Source of the DNA: Carnegiea gigantea
Taxonomy: Eukaryota > Streptophyta > Magnoliopsida > Caryophyllales > Cactaceae
Assembly: GCA_029747015.1 (NCBI GenBank)
Contig: JAKOGI010000007.1
Location: 1,012,001-1,076,000 of the forward strand
Direction of reading: 5' to 3'
Length of the DNA stretch: 64,000 nt
Part shown: positions 1 through 11,808 of the stretch, one piece after another
Layout: each line of letters opens with the position of its first letter
Position numbering within the stretch: position 1 is the first letter of the stretch
Notes under the pieces: generated by a model
Database searches by the model: none
Told to the model about the DNA's origin: nothing
What the model saw: the letters and a program-made list of their open reading frames with translations, nothing else
Made by a program: the position numbers and the translations under genes

Positions 1-2500
1 CGCTATGAGGTGAGTGATACGATGTGTTATATATGGGGTGTGTGTCCCCACAATCGTACAATTATTGAAATGAATATTTTTTGTGTGGTATGAGGTGAGT
101 GTCGCCATGGTATGATGTAGCTACTCCAACTCAGGACAATCATACGTTTAAGGAAGATGCTAACATTAAGCATCCACGCATTGGGAGTATGTGTTTGCAT
201 TTCTCGCATCAACTGTAACTCTCGAGAGCAACCTCAGAAAGGACTAAGGAGGAACCCCAGTGTTTGTATACGAACAAACCAACTCCGGACACATATTCAT
301 ATCAATCGAAAAATTATTGAAGCAAACGTTTTTTTATGTGCTATGAGGTGAGTGATACGATGTGTTATATATGATGTGAGTGTCCCCACAATCGTACAAT
401 TATTAAAGCAAATCTTTTTTAGATGTTATGAGGTGACTGTCGCCATGGTATGATGTATCATAAGTAAAACAAGATAGCATTCACATTGTAGGACACCATT
501 AATCGCAATTTGCGTTTATCCATTCCTACCAAGATACCCTTACTATCTACCATTTGAACATAGAAGGATGTGTTTTGTGGTCATTGAAATAAGTCATAGG
601 CTACAGTGACATTGTGCACTTGCGATATTTTAACACAATACTTTCCTTGTCTTTTTGTATTGTCAAGTATAGTCTTTTCACAAGGAACATTTATTGAAGC
701 AAACGTTTTTTATGCGCTATGAGGTGAGTGATACGATGTGTTATATATAAGGCGAGTGTCCCCACAATGATACAATTATTGAAACGAATACTTTTTGTGT
801 GTCATGAGGTGAGTGTCGCCATGGTATGATGTAGCTACTCCAAATCAGGACAATCATGCGTTTAAGGAAGATGCTAACATTAAGCATCCATACGTTGGGA
901 GTTGTTAGATTTACTCACACAATTAAGGACACAAGAGGAGGGTGAATTGTGTCTACCAGTTTTTTCGATTTACTCAAAACACTCGTCAGAACTGTTTGGA
1001 ATGCATGTTTGCAGTAAAGCAAAAACAAGTATAATTGTGGAAACAGTAAAGAAGACACAATATTTTTACGTGAAAAACCACCTCTGGTCCAACTGCGGTG
1101 TAAAAACCACGACTTATCATAGTAGAATTTTAGTAACTCTTTTACTAAACGGGCCGAACATGTTATAACCGTAACACACGTAACTTAGTCTACCCTAGAC
1201 TCTCGTTACAAACACGCATCCAAAGTCTCCCAAGACTTGGACAATTACTCACGGACAAAACGTCCAACATCTATTAAGACTTGGACAACCTCTTATCAAG
1301 ATGAAAAAGAGATAAAAAAACACCCTACTTGTATGCTTCTAAACAAGTTGAGTGTAAGGTACAATACAACTCCTATTATGCCAATCATGAAGACTCGATT
1401 AAGCACTCTTTTGAAGGTTTTTCTCTCAGGAAAAATCAAATTTAGGAAAGCAATTTTAGCACTTGACAATTATGAAAAACCTTGAGGAAAGTTGAGGGAA
1501 TTGGCCGCCTTAAATAGTAGAACAATTACCAATCTTTCTTATAAGATGGGATCAAATATTTGGAAGATATATTTTTCTTAGGAGATAAGATCAAATATTT
1601 AGGGAAGATATTTTTCTTTAATAGGATTAAATCTCAAATATCTGGAAAATATTTTCTCTCAGACAAGGGCAGAAATAGTTTTAGATTTTTGAGAAAAACG
1701 TTGAAACTCGAATTTTTATTCCCAATTTCAAAACAATGCAGACCTGGCCTCTTGGACCTGTTCTGAGACAGTGTTCTGAGTCATCAAAAATCTTTCAAAG
1801 TGAATGCTAAATGAGAGACCTTCTAGTTGGCATATTAACAAGAATCTAAAAATTAAAACCAATGCTAAGCCTAAGACTCTTGTTATCAACTGGACTTCTT
1901 GCACAGGTCCATGCTTCCACTCCTAGAACTGTTCTGAGGGGGCGTTCTCAGATTCCATGCTCCATGCTTCTTCGAACTGCTCCATGTATTTTCCGGATCC
2001 TGTCTTAGCATACAACTCAAGTACAACACATAACTCACAGCATATTGACTAGGTCATTTGGATTGCCATCATCAAAACCTTATACATGAATTGGGTCAAC
2101 AGGAGTAAGCGTTTGCATTTCTTGCATCAACTGTAACTCTCAAGAGCAACCTCAGAAAGGACTAAGAAGGAACCCCGGTGTTTGTATATGAACAAACCAA
2201 CTTGGGACACATATTTCTTGCCTGTTCACGAGATAGCTCGAGGCTTACCTTTTCGACCCGTGAAGGCATAGGCAAAAAAACTTGTACCACACAAAATGAT
2301 AAATATTTCATCATAAGATATTTCTTAAGTATTTTATCTTAATTTAAAATTTATATTATTGTATATTAAATTGAAGAAAATTATAAGATTATATAGTACA
2401 ATATTATCGTGATGAGATCCTAGTTATGATCTCACCCACATGTATGATGCCATGTGGTTCGCAAAATTCACCGCAATTGACATAGCATAGGTGTTGAAAA
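1..2500. repeat. Direct repeat unit, copy 1 (cut by window edge)
   Basis: This stretch is nearly identical to 5333-8376 at an offset of about 5.33 kb, apart from a MITE present only in the second copy. It has no credible gene. It holds three diverged copies of a short block with paired phrases around TATGAGGTGAGTG (near 1-130, 345-450 and 714-840). It also holds two copies of a block of about 105 bp (188-300 and 2109-2213) containing AACCTCAGAAAGGACTAAG. Homology with copy 2 ends just after GTTGAAAATTG near 2500. No TG...CA ends, primer-binding site or coding domain was found, so the class of element is unknown. It may be part of a large non-autonomous retroelement or a segmental duplication. 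Confidence 0.8.
2292..2402. repeat. Truncated relic of the MULE-type MITE family (copy 1)
   Basis: The sequence from CAAAATGATAAATAT onwards follows the left half of the intact MITE at 10494, including the A/T-rich core ending in TTATATAGTA. The right half is missing. The same relic occurs at 8163-8272 in the second repeat unit, so the truncation came before the duplication. Confidence 0.5.
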
Positions 2501-2824
2501 TTGCTTGTCATATGTTATTAGGAGATCGTATTATTTTATTTGAATCATGAATTAGCCCCAAACCTCTGCTTGCTCCATGTTTGAGATTGTGATTTCTACC
2601 ATGCGCACCATGTATTCGATGAATTGCTTGTCATATGTTATTATTCGGGTTTAGGGGAGCGTTGAAAGACGAAACCTTTACCTAACATGACCTGGTAGAC
2701 AACTACGATTTTAATATGAAAATAATTAAAGTTTTAGTTGAGATTCGAGATTATAGATCTTATAATCCTTTGACTTCGATGAATTGCTTGAGAGAGTATT
2801 CATGTTTGAGATCTTGTAATCCTT

Positions 2825-2956
2825 AGAAAATACGAGATGACTCTTAGACGTATGACATTACAAAAACTATGGAAACAGACCAACTCTTTCTAAAAAAAGG
2901 CCTAGCATTGATTCTCGAAAAATCAAAGGCCTTGTAAAACTGAAGAAACTTATCTG
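2825..2956 (-). pseudogene. Relic of a DDM1 intron segment (piece A)
   Basis: This piece runs parallel to 14430-14660, inside the last intron of the DDM1 gene. Shared phrases include ATACGAGATGAC, TTAGACGTAT, CAACTCTTTCT and ATCAAAGGCCTTGT in the same order, with about 95 bp missing from the relic. The strand given follows the orientation of the DDM1 gene. Because the match is intronic, the source was genomic DNA and not a processed transcript. Confidence 0.6.
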
Positions 2957-3778
2957 TTACAAAAAGGAAAAAAATTAAATCGAGTGTCGTTTATGTGGAA
3001 GCAAAAAGGACATAAATATTCGAGAAAACTAATAAGAACAACAAAGAGGGGGGGCAGGGGGAAATTTTTTAACGTTGAAACCCAAATTCGTAAAAAACCA
3101 TAGGCAGCAATGGCAGGAATCCACTACACCGGCGAAAATACACAACAATTTCAAGGGTTCTTTGAATCTTGTTTTTCAGATCAATGTAGGCGCCTCCAGT
3201 GAGGGGTAATAACTGGGTATTCTTTATTTAATTGTAATGATTGATTAGACATAGATAGAAGGGCATTCCACTGTTTAGTTTGTATTGGAGATCTTTTATT
3301 TTGTAAAAAATGGGGCAGTGGAGAGAATGGCTAGTTACTTATGTGTTTATGTACTATCTTGCTGTGGTAATTGGTAAAATTCCGAGAGTCGAAGCGTGTT
3401 CCTTTTCTTTTTGCAATCCCATCCCCACTAGTCCATCAGCACTCAGACAAGGAATGTCTACTGCCATTACTATTTTTGTTGTTCGCTCCCAAAAAAAATT
3501 TTTACGGCTATTATTTTGAGATATCTTTTTGTTTAATTCTCTTTTATTAAGTCATTCGTTCAATCACAAAGGTGCACCGTAGTAAAATAAAAAATTAAAA
3601 AAAAGTGCTCTTGCATTGAATATAGTGTGAACCAAAAATAGCAAGGTCAAAAAAAAGGAGAGCTTTATGCATAAGGCCACCCCACTAGAGCTCTTTTTAA
3701 GTCAACTGAGTAGAATTATGTAATCAATTTTGTTTCTCTTTTTCAAATAATAAAATTTGTCCTTCATCGTCAAGATTT

Positions 3779-3852
3779 CGTTGTTGTTCAGTGGTTAGGA
3801 TATCTGGCTATCGCCCAGAAGACCAAAGTTTGATTCCCAGCAATGGAACTTT
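3779..3852 (+). other. tRNA-like sequence, probably decayed
   Basis: The text TGGTTAGGATATCTGG resembles the D-arm and anticodon arm of plant tRNA-Glu, and GTTTGATTCCCAGC resembles its T-arm (box B). A seven-base acceptor stem can be paired only with wobble pairs. The apparent anticodon loop CTATCGC would give the anticodon ATC, which is not normal for this tRNA, and the T-stem is mismatched. It is best read as a tRNA pseudogene or the head of a tRNA-derived SINE. Confidence 0.35.
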
Positions 3853-4185
3853 TTTGCGTTTAAAGAAGTATATTTCTCATCCTTCTATTTCTGTCACATT
3901 TCTCACCGTCTATCTAAGTGGAATAGGTTACGAAAAGAATCTTAGGTGCTTCGTATCAGGAAATGTTGAGTGCTGCAGTAAGCTCATACAGCCCACAGAA
4001 ATGTCGGGACCAAAGGCCGAATAAGATCTGTCATGAGGATCAAGGACTGGATCGGTCTAATCCAAACTTGAACTGGACCGGGAAAACCCAGACCGGACCA
4101 ATTTTGGATGGGGGTCTAGGTTGTAATGATTAATGGGCAAGCCACTTGCGCTTGGGCCCCTGGGCCTTGCGTACGCTTGATCTGT

Positions 4186-4335
4186 TTTACAAAAGCATGT
4201 TCCTTTCGCAAACGGGCGCTAAAACGAAACAAGCCTTTAACAAAAGCAATCCCCCGAGTGTGCCAGCTTTCCAAGATGCCAGCTAAATTGAATCACAGAA
4301 ACCTCCCAAAAAATCCTGCTGATAGATTTAATTAG
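4186..4335 (-). pseudogene. Relic of the DDM1 3' flank (piece B)
   Basis: This piece parallels 13808-13960, just downstream of the DDM1 stop codon. Shared phrases include TTTACAAAAGCA, ATTTAACAAAA-like text (here TTTAACAAAAGCA) and TTCCAAGATGCCA, followed by an AAATCAC-like match. No coding part of the last exon is recognisable between this piece and piece C. Confidence 0.6.
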
Positions 4336-4499
4336 GGACAATTAATATCTGGCAGGCTTCACTGGAGGATTTACGAAAAAGATCGAAAAGATGAGTTTAA
4401 AATTTGGGAACAATGAAACTTAGGTAAATGTGAAAATAAGGTATTCTACTCTCGAGAGTAATAATCTAATTTTCATATACCGCTTCCACTGGTTGTTGA

Positions 4500-4608
4500 A
4501 AAATATCTACACCATTGACTAGTAATGAGGTGCAACAGTCAAAATTTGTTAATGCAGAGTGCATTTTGAACTACGTACATAAAAAAGGCCAAACAATTAT
4601 ATCAATAA
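4500..4608 (-). pseudogene. Relic of the DDM1 last intron (piece C)
   Basis: This piece parallels 14778-14887, next to exon 14 of DDM1. Shared phrases include AATATCTACACCAT, GTCAAAATTTGTTRA, GCATTTTGAACT-like text and AGGCCAAACAA. Pieces B and C keep the gene order. Piece A lies about 1.2 kb away on the wrong side for a simple copy, so the relic is rearranged. Confidence 0.65.
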
Positions 4609-7211
4609 AACACGTCTGTGGCTAAGAAGCACGAACACCAGTACATGATACAGATGCAGCACGACCTCGACCCTTGGGCATGTGATTTTTCAAAAAATAT
4701 GAAACGATACATATAGTGGACATGCAGGTCATAGTTAGACAATATTCATTCTATTATCTATGTGTTCATAACTTGTTCATGTTTTAGCCCCAAAGAGGTC
4801 ATGTTTGGATGAGATCAATACCAAATTGTTCGTAAAGTGTGCTTCCCACCACTGCTGATGAGAAAAACGAAATTGCTTTATATGATCTATATATTTAGCG
4901 TGCACTTGAGAGTGTCCAAAGAACATCTGAGAGTGTTGGTGTCATAAAATAAGATAGGGTTCTCAAAGTAGAACACCACAAATTGCAATTTGAGTTTATC
5001 CATTCCTAATTTGATGGCATTACTATTTCAAAGAAGACTTGTTTTGTGGTCATTGAATTATAAGTCAATCAATTGTTTTGAGATGACTTGTTATCTCAAC
5101 ATAAGACTCTATTTCACAGTAGTCTATGACCCTGAAGAGCATAAATTTAACTGATATAAGTAGGGGAAAAAATAGTTAGAAACTTTAATTGGTTTCCCTT
5201 TCTTTAGTGGAGGTGGTATTATTTTGATATATTATTTTAATGCTTTAGTTATCTTTTGTGCTTTGCTTTCTGATAAATCTCTATTTTGACTTCATCTTAG
5301 TTTCTATTTGACCCATTTTCTCATTTTTTATGCGCTACGAGGTAAGTAATACGATGTGTTATATATGGGGTGAGTGTCCCCACAATCGTACAATTGTTGA
5401 AACGAACATTTTTTGTGTTGGTATGAGGTGAGTGTCGCCATGGTATGATGTAGCTACTCCGACTCAAGACAATCATACATTTAAGAAAGATGCTAACATT
5501 AAGCATCTACACGTTGGGAGTATGCGTTGCATTTCTCGCATCAACTGTAACTCTCGAGAGCAACCTCAGAAAGGACTAAGGAGGAACCCCAGTGTTTGTA
5601 TACGAACAAACCAACTCCGGACACATATTCATATCAATTGAAAAACTATTGAAGCAAACGTTTCTTTATGTGCTATGAGGTGAGTGATACGATGTGTTAT
5701 ATATGATGTGAGTGTCCCCACAATCGTACCATTATTAAAGCAAATCTTTTTTAGATGTTATGAGGCGAGTGTCGCCATGGTATGATGTATCATAAGTAAA
5801 ACAAGATAGCATTCACATTGTAGGACACCAGTAATCGCAATTTGCGTTTATCCATTCCTACCTAGATACCCTTACTATCTACCATTTGAACATAGAAGGA
5901 TGTGTTTTGTGGTCATTGAAATAAGTCATAGGCTACAATGACATTGTGCACTTGCGATATTTTAACACAATACTTTCCTTGTCTTTTTGTATTGTCAAGT
6001 ATAGTCTTTTCACAATGGAACATTTATTGAAGCAAACGTTTTTTATGCGCTATGAGGTGAGTGATACGATGTGTTATATATAAGGTGAGTGTCCCCTCAA
6101 TGATACAATTATTGAAACGAATACTCTTTGTGTGTCATGAGGTGAGTGTCGCCGTGGTATGATGTAGCTACTCCAAATCAGGACAATCATGCGTTTAAGG
6201 AAGATGCTAACATTAAGCATCCATACGTTGGGAGTTGTTAGATTAACTCACACAATTAAGGACACAAGAGGGGGGTGAATTGTATCTACCAGTTTTTTCA
6301 GTTTACTCAAAACACTCGTCAGAACTGTTTGGAATGCATGTTTGCAGTAAAGCAGAAACAAGTATAATTGCGGAAACAGTAAAGAAGACACAATATTTTT
6401 ACATGGAAAACCACCTCTAGCCCAACTATGGTGTAAAAACCACAACCTACTACGGTAGGATTTTAGTAACTCTTTTACTAAACGGGCCGAATACATTACA
6501 ACCATAACACACGTAATTTAGTCTACCCTAGACTCTCGTTACAAACACGCATCCAAAGTCTTCCAAGACTTGGACAATTACTCACGGACACAACGTCCAA
6601 CATCTATCAAGACTTGGACAACCTCTTATCAAGATGAAAAAGAGATAAAAAAAGACACCTTACTTGTATGCTTCTAAACAAGTTGAGTGTAAGGTACAAT
6701 ACAACTCCTATTATGCCAATCATGAAGACTCAATTAAGCACTCTTTTGAAGGTTTTTCTCACGGAAAAATCAGGCTTAGGAAAGCAATTTTAGCACTTGA
6801 CAATTGTGAAAAACCTTAAGGAAAGTTGAGGGAATTGGCCGCCTTAAATAGTAGAACAACTACCAATCTTCCTTATAGGATAGGATCAAATATTTGAAAG
6901 ATATATTTTTCTTAGGAGATAAGATCAAATATTTAGGGAAGATATTTTTCTTTAATAGAATTAAATCTCAAATATTTGGAAAATATTTTGTCTCTTAGAC
7001 AAGGGCAGAAATAGTTTTAGATTTTTGAGAAAAATGTTGAAACTCGAATTTTTTATCCCCAACTTCAAAACACTGCAGACCTGACCTCTTGGACCTGTTC
7101 TGAGACAGTGTTCTGAGTCATCAAAAATCTTTCAAAGTGAATGCTAAATGAGAGACCTTCTAATTGGCATATTAACAAGAATCTAAAAATTAAAACAAAT
7201 GCTAAGCCTAA

Positions 7212-7743
7212 GGCCCTGTTCTTTTCGTAGGTCTTTTTACATTTATCAACTTCAACCCACTTCAACCAACTTCAACCCACCTGAAAAAAAAATACCAACC
7301 TCAACCCACTTCAACCCACTTCAACCAACTTCAACCTACCTCAATCTACTTCAACCCACCCCTTCCTAAATTTAATAATTTGTAACCCAAATCGTTAAAA
7401 TTAATTGACAAGTTGTACCGCCCCCCAACTTCCAAAAAAATAGTTATAAAATTGTGAAATTACTATTTAGGGGAAAAAATGCACTAAAAATTACAATATC
7501 TTAATAAATTATCACACATTCTCATTATTTTAACCCACTTCAACCCACCACAAAAAAATATATCAACTTCAACCCACTTCAACCTACTTCAACCCGCTTC
7601 AACCAACTTCAACCCACTTCAACCTACTTCAACCCACCTCAAAAAAAAAATACCAACTTCAACTCACCTCAACCCACCTTAACCAACCTCAACCCACTTC
7701 AACCTTTTACTCACCCCCATTTACCCACGAAAAGAACAGGCCC
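7212..7743. mobile_element. Tourist-like MITE with TAA target duplication (532 bp)
   Basis: The termini are inverted repeats of about 21 bp: GGCCCTGTTCTTTTCGTAGGT at the left, and the complement of the right end reads GGGCCTGTTCTTTTCGTGGGT in the same register. TAA flanks both sides (7209-7211 and 7744-7746). The paralogous site in repeat copy 1 (near 1868) has a single TAA and no element, which proves insertion. The interior is mostly imperfect repeats of CTTCAACCCA. There is no transposase. TAA duplications and this terminus fit PIF/Harbinger-type MITEs. Confidence 0.85.
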
Positions 7744-8162
7744 TAAGACTCTTGTTATCAACTGGACTTCTTGCACCGGTCCATGCTTCCACTCTCAGAA
7801 CTGTTCTGAGGGAGTGTTCTCAGATTCCATGCTCCATGCTTCTTCGAACTGCTCCATGTATTTTTTGGATCCTGTCTTTGCATACAACTCAAGTACAACA
7901 CATAACTCACAGCATATTGACTAGGTCATTTGGATTGTCATCATCAAACCTTATACATTAATTGGGATAACAAGAATAAGCGTTTGCATTTCTTGCATCA
8001 ATTGTAACTCTCAAGAGCAACCTCAGAAAGGACTAAGAAGGAACCCCAGTGGTTGTATATGAACAAACCAACTTGGGACACATATTTCTTGCCTGTTCAC
8101 GAGATAGCTCGAGGCTTACCTTTTCGACCCGTGAAGGCATAGGCAAAAAAACTTGTACCACA

Positions 8163-8272
8163 CAAAATGATAAATATTTCATCATAAGATATTTCTTAAA
8201 TATTTTATCTTTATTTAAAATTTATATTATTATATATTAAATTGAAGAAAATTATAAGATTATATAGTAGAA
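8163..8272. repeat. Truncated relic of the MULE-type MITE family (copy 2)
   Basis: This is the counterpart of the relic at 2292-2402, with the same start and the same truncation point. It adds no independent insertion event. Confidence 0.5.
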
Positions 8273-8376
8273 TATTATCGTGATGAGATCCTAGTTATCA
8301 TCTCACCCACATGTATGATGCCATGTGGTTCGCAAAATTCACCTCAATTGACATAGTATAGGTGTTGAAAATTGGA

Positions 8377-10493
8377 AAAATAGATACAAGACAGGTATGA
8401 TAAAAATGGGTATGAGTATCGATATCGGTATGTGTATAGATATTACCCACCCCACTGTCCCACACCTACTTGATGCATGTTTTATCAATGTCTGCCCCAC
8501 ATATATATGATCATACCTAGTTATTTAGAATTCTAGTTTGTTGCTTGTATGTGCATATTTTTCTAGTTGTTCTTAGTTGTATTGTATTTAGGATCTGAGG
8601 GGACATCCAAGTGCTAGTTTGTTGCTTAAACTCAAAAACATTTAATTTTATTTGGTGCGATATGATATGTTATTGCAAGTTTGGTATGAATCTGACATAT
8701 GAGCTATTTGGTTGTTGAAGATCGATAAGAAATGGGTTAATTTTTTGTCTATAAATTTTCTAATAAAATCTACATGCCTTTAATACTAGTGAGTATGAGT
8801 ATAGATATCGTTTTACAGCATCCAATTGATATGAATATGGATGTAAATAAGAATATGAGACGGCTAAACCCGTCTCATCGCATGCCCATTATTATCGACA
8901 ACATGCAGCAAAGCTTATCTCCTTTCATTTGGCTTCTGGTGCTGCAATTGCCTCTTTTTTGTTTTTATATAAATAAATAATTGATGTAAAACTCTCTCCT
9001 CGGGCGTTCGATGCTTTTTGGGTATAAATTGCAATTTAATACAACAACACCACCTCTCAGTGTGGATTCCACTTTTGCGGGATTTGGGGAGATTCAGTTG
9101 TAGGCAATCTTACCTCTACCAGCATTCCTACTCGTATAAAGGCTGATTTCAAGCGACCCACAAAAAAGAATTTTGTGAAAAAGTTTAATAGAAGAAAGCT
9201 TTTGTAAAAACATTTAAAGGGGAAAATTAGGGCCACGTAGCAATTAGTGACTAAGATAAATTAAAAGGACAAGATGCTGAAGCTGTAAAATGCCAGAACA
9301 ATATAACAGAGGACAGTAACATACCTTAACAATCAGAGGTAAGCAAATGCTGTCTCTTCCCAAAAGAAAGTACAACCTGCATGCAAGCATGACAAACCCC
9401 TATCAGCACTAAGCCACTATAGCCAAAAGACAACTACGGAGTCGATTGATATTTAATAATATTTAAAGTGATGGTAGTTTGACAATCATCACATGTATTT
9501 ATTTATTTTCCTTTTGCTTTGCTAAGTTTTAGGTTTAATGATAATAATTGATATAACAATTTCTATTAAATTTCAACAGGAAATTTAAGAATCAACTTTG
9601 ACTTTGTTGTCAATTGATTATTGAAAATGAATCAAAGCACTATTATTTATAATATCTTTGAATATCAAAAGTTCACTAATTCAAAATTATTATTGCTTAC
9701 TAACCCTTTTAAATTGCAAAGTTTGCAAATTGAATTTATTTCTCTTTATATGAATTATATAAGCATTAAAAAAATGCGCGGAGTATTGAATTTGCACTAA
9801 TATTAGTTATTCCCTTTGTCTCATGTATAGACTCATAGTCATTATCAAATGTAGGAAAAAGGGGGAAATAAATTTTAAATCTAGGGAAATATTGCTACAT
9901 CAGATCCACTATATCTAATTTAGTGGTTGAATTTTTGGGGTATTGGATTGTGAAAATAAATTTTAAACAGATTTATATTGCTCATATGTATTTTAAATCA
10001 ATAGAACCACTAAATGCATTTAGAAAAGCAAACTTTGACAACATTATAGAATATGGACTAGAGAAATAATGATCTTTGGCACTAAATATGAAACGAAGGG
10101 ACTGGAATTGGGACATGAGTTGGGCCGGGGCAACTCACCTCGTTGAACCAAGGATTGATGGGTCAAAGCTAGTGGAACAACACCACCTATTTTATGGTTT
10201 TAGCGGATGGGGCATAGTAGGTCGGATCGTGGGTTAGATGTGTGTTAATCATTTTAGTTATCATGTAATATTATTAAAATTTATTTGACCTGAAACTCAC
10301 CTTATGTCCCAAAAAAAAAGAGACATCAGATTTAACATGAAACGACAGATATGGTGGACCTGGGTTGAATCGGGCGGCTCAGGCCTCAGCTCGAGAAGGG
10401 AGTATATTTCAATTTGCTGAAAAAATCTTAGTCCCAAATACCCCCACCCCCACCCCCCGGGGGGGCGGGGCTAAAAAAAGAAAGCAAAATGAT
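8377..10493. other. Intergenic sequence, no gene seen
   Basis: A/T-rich sequence with no supported gene. Phrases of the GGTATGAGTATCGATATC type occur near 8400 and again, diverged, near 8790. A run of C followed by a run of G lies near 10440-10470. I recognise nothing else. Confidence 0.5.
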
Positions 10494-10868
10494 AAATATC
10501 TTACTGCAAGACACTTAAAAAGTGTCTTGTTTTCATTTAAAATATATATTATTACATATTATATCGGAAAAATGGTATGATTGAATAGTAAAAGAATGTC
10601 AAAACTTACAAATTGTGTAAAATTATCATTTTATACATAATTTTTCATATTTTCAAAATTACACAAATAATTTGCCTTCACGAATGGAGTTGATCCGGTT
10701 AAGGTATCAATTTTTATTTGTTAGCGTAGCCGACGAATATTAAAGTTTTACAACTCATAATAAGTTGTAATTATTAAAAATTTGGTGATTTTAAATCATA
10801 AAATATATTAATTTGAGTTAATGCAAGACATTTAAGAGTGTCTTGTGGCAAGACACGTATCATCACCC
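10494..10868. mobile_element. MULE-type MITE, copy D (9-bp target duplication)
   Basis: The element begins GCAAAATGATAAATATC and ends GTATCATCACCC. It is flanked by perfect 9-bp direct repeats AAAAAGAAA (10485-10493 and 10869-10877). Near each end is a palindromic block, for example ACACTTAAAAAGTGT, related to the AAGTGTCTTG-NNN-CAAGACACTT motif of the family. There is no coding capacity. It lies about 110 bp upstream of the start codon of the DUF26 pseudogene. Confidence 0.85.
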
Positions 10869-11106
10869 AAAAAGAAAACCCCCTCTATACAAAGCCATCA
10901 AGTTTGCACCAAACCAGAACAACCCAACTCACAAATAGACCAGGAAAGGAAAGAGAGGAAAAGGAAAAAACCCTCATGGCTTCACCTTTTCATTTCGTAG
11001 TTGCAAATCTGGTGCTAGTTTTCGTGGTCGCTTGCTCTCAACAGGATGCGGGTCCGTTGAATTACTACTGCATGTCGAGGACACGCCCTGACCCTAAGAG
11101 TCCGGT

Positions 11107-11779
11107 TGTAAACACAAATTTCGAGTCTAAATAAATTAAGACAAGAAATATGGACAAATTAATTTGTATTAATTTCAGAAGATATGAGTACAATCTCTGT
11201 GTATTTGTTACAAGTAAACAAATAAAAAGTCCTCTTATTCGATCTCTAATTTATACTTGAAGGAAGATCGGTTGACTTGAATCCCGATCAAGTTAGTTGA
11301 TTTGACTTCCTTTGAATGAACTTCAATGGATTTGATGTTGAAAGAGGGCCTATGAGGCTTGATCTCAATCAAGACGAGCTTTATTTGATCTTCAATGGTA
11401 GACGGTGCGTGCTTTGATTGTGCTTGTTGTCTTTCTTCAGAGAAATTAGCCCCTTGAGTCTTCAGAATGCCTTCAGAGCGAATGAATCTTCCACCCCGAG
11501 TAGGAGGGAGTAATGCTCTATTTATTAGGGAAAGAATCCCCCTCCCCTTACTAAGGTTTGCGCCTAGTTCGCCTTCTTGGGCCGTTAATTGGGCCTTTGA
11601 CTTATTAGTCCATTTGACTAGCGATTTAATAGTCAATTTGACTGTTGACTTAGTAGTCGTTTGAGTCATGACTTAATAGTCGATTCAACGCAATAAATTA
11701 ATTAAATAAACTAACCTAAAATAATCAATTTATATGTGTTTATAGCATAACACTTATTATTAAATTTTTAGTGCCTACA
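11107..11779. mobile_element. Solo LTR (673 bp) with CCGGT target duplication
   Basis: The insert begins TGTAAACAC and ends GTGCCTACA, so it has TG...CA ends with short inverted similarity (TGTA/TACA). It is flanked by perfect 5-bp repeats CCGGT at 11102-11106 and 11780-11784. Removing the insert and one duplication restores the reading frame of the host DUF26 exon at that point. There is no internal retroelement sequence, so this is a solo LTR left by recombination. The 144-residue antisense open frame inside has no recognisable domain. Confidence 0.85.
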
Positions 11780-11808
11780 CCGGTCACAGACAACATAAAC
11801 AACTTGCC

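Larger units (their letters stand above)
2501..5325. other. Spacer between the two direct repeats, with DDM1-derived relics
   Basis: No intact gene is present. Three stretches match the 3' part of the DDM1 gene found at 14032-20317 (listed separately), and a tRNA-like segment lies near 3779-3852. The rest is A/T-rich sequence in which I recognise nothing. Short open frames such as those at 3310-3519 and 4126-4335 have no recognisable domain. Confidence 0.5.
5326..8376. repeat. Direct repeat unit, copy 2 (contains a MITE)
   Basis: This is the second copy of the unit at 1-2500. It has the same order of internal blocks: TATGAGGTGAGTG blocks near 5333, 5670 and 6050, and the 105-bp block at 5522-5630 and 7980-8085. 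It is longer only because a 532-bp MITE sits at 7212-7743. The left boundary is visible here, where unrelated sequence changes to the repeat near 5326. The right boundary is near 8376. Substitutions are scattered at a few per cent by eye, so the duplication is fairly recent. No open frame looks like a gene. Confidence 0.8.

Noticed and set aside
3779..3852. A functional tRNA gene
   Set aside because: The implied anticodon is abnormal and the T-stem and acceptor stem are poorly paired, so it is listed only as tRNA-like.
1..8376. Reading the two 2.5-kb repeats as LTRs of one retrotransposon
   Set aside because: No TG...CA ends, primer-binding site, polypurine tract or target duplication was found, and the spacer holds no retroelement gene.
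11235..11669. 144-residue minus-strand open frame
   Set aside because: It lies wholly inside the solo LTR and has no recognisable domain; LTRs normally carry chance frames.
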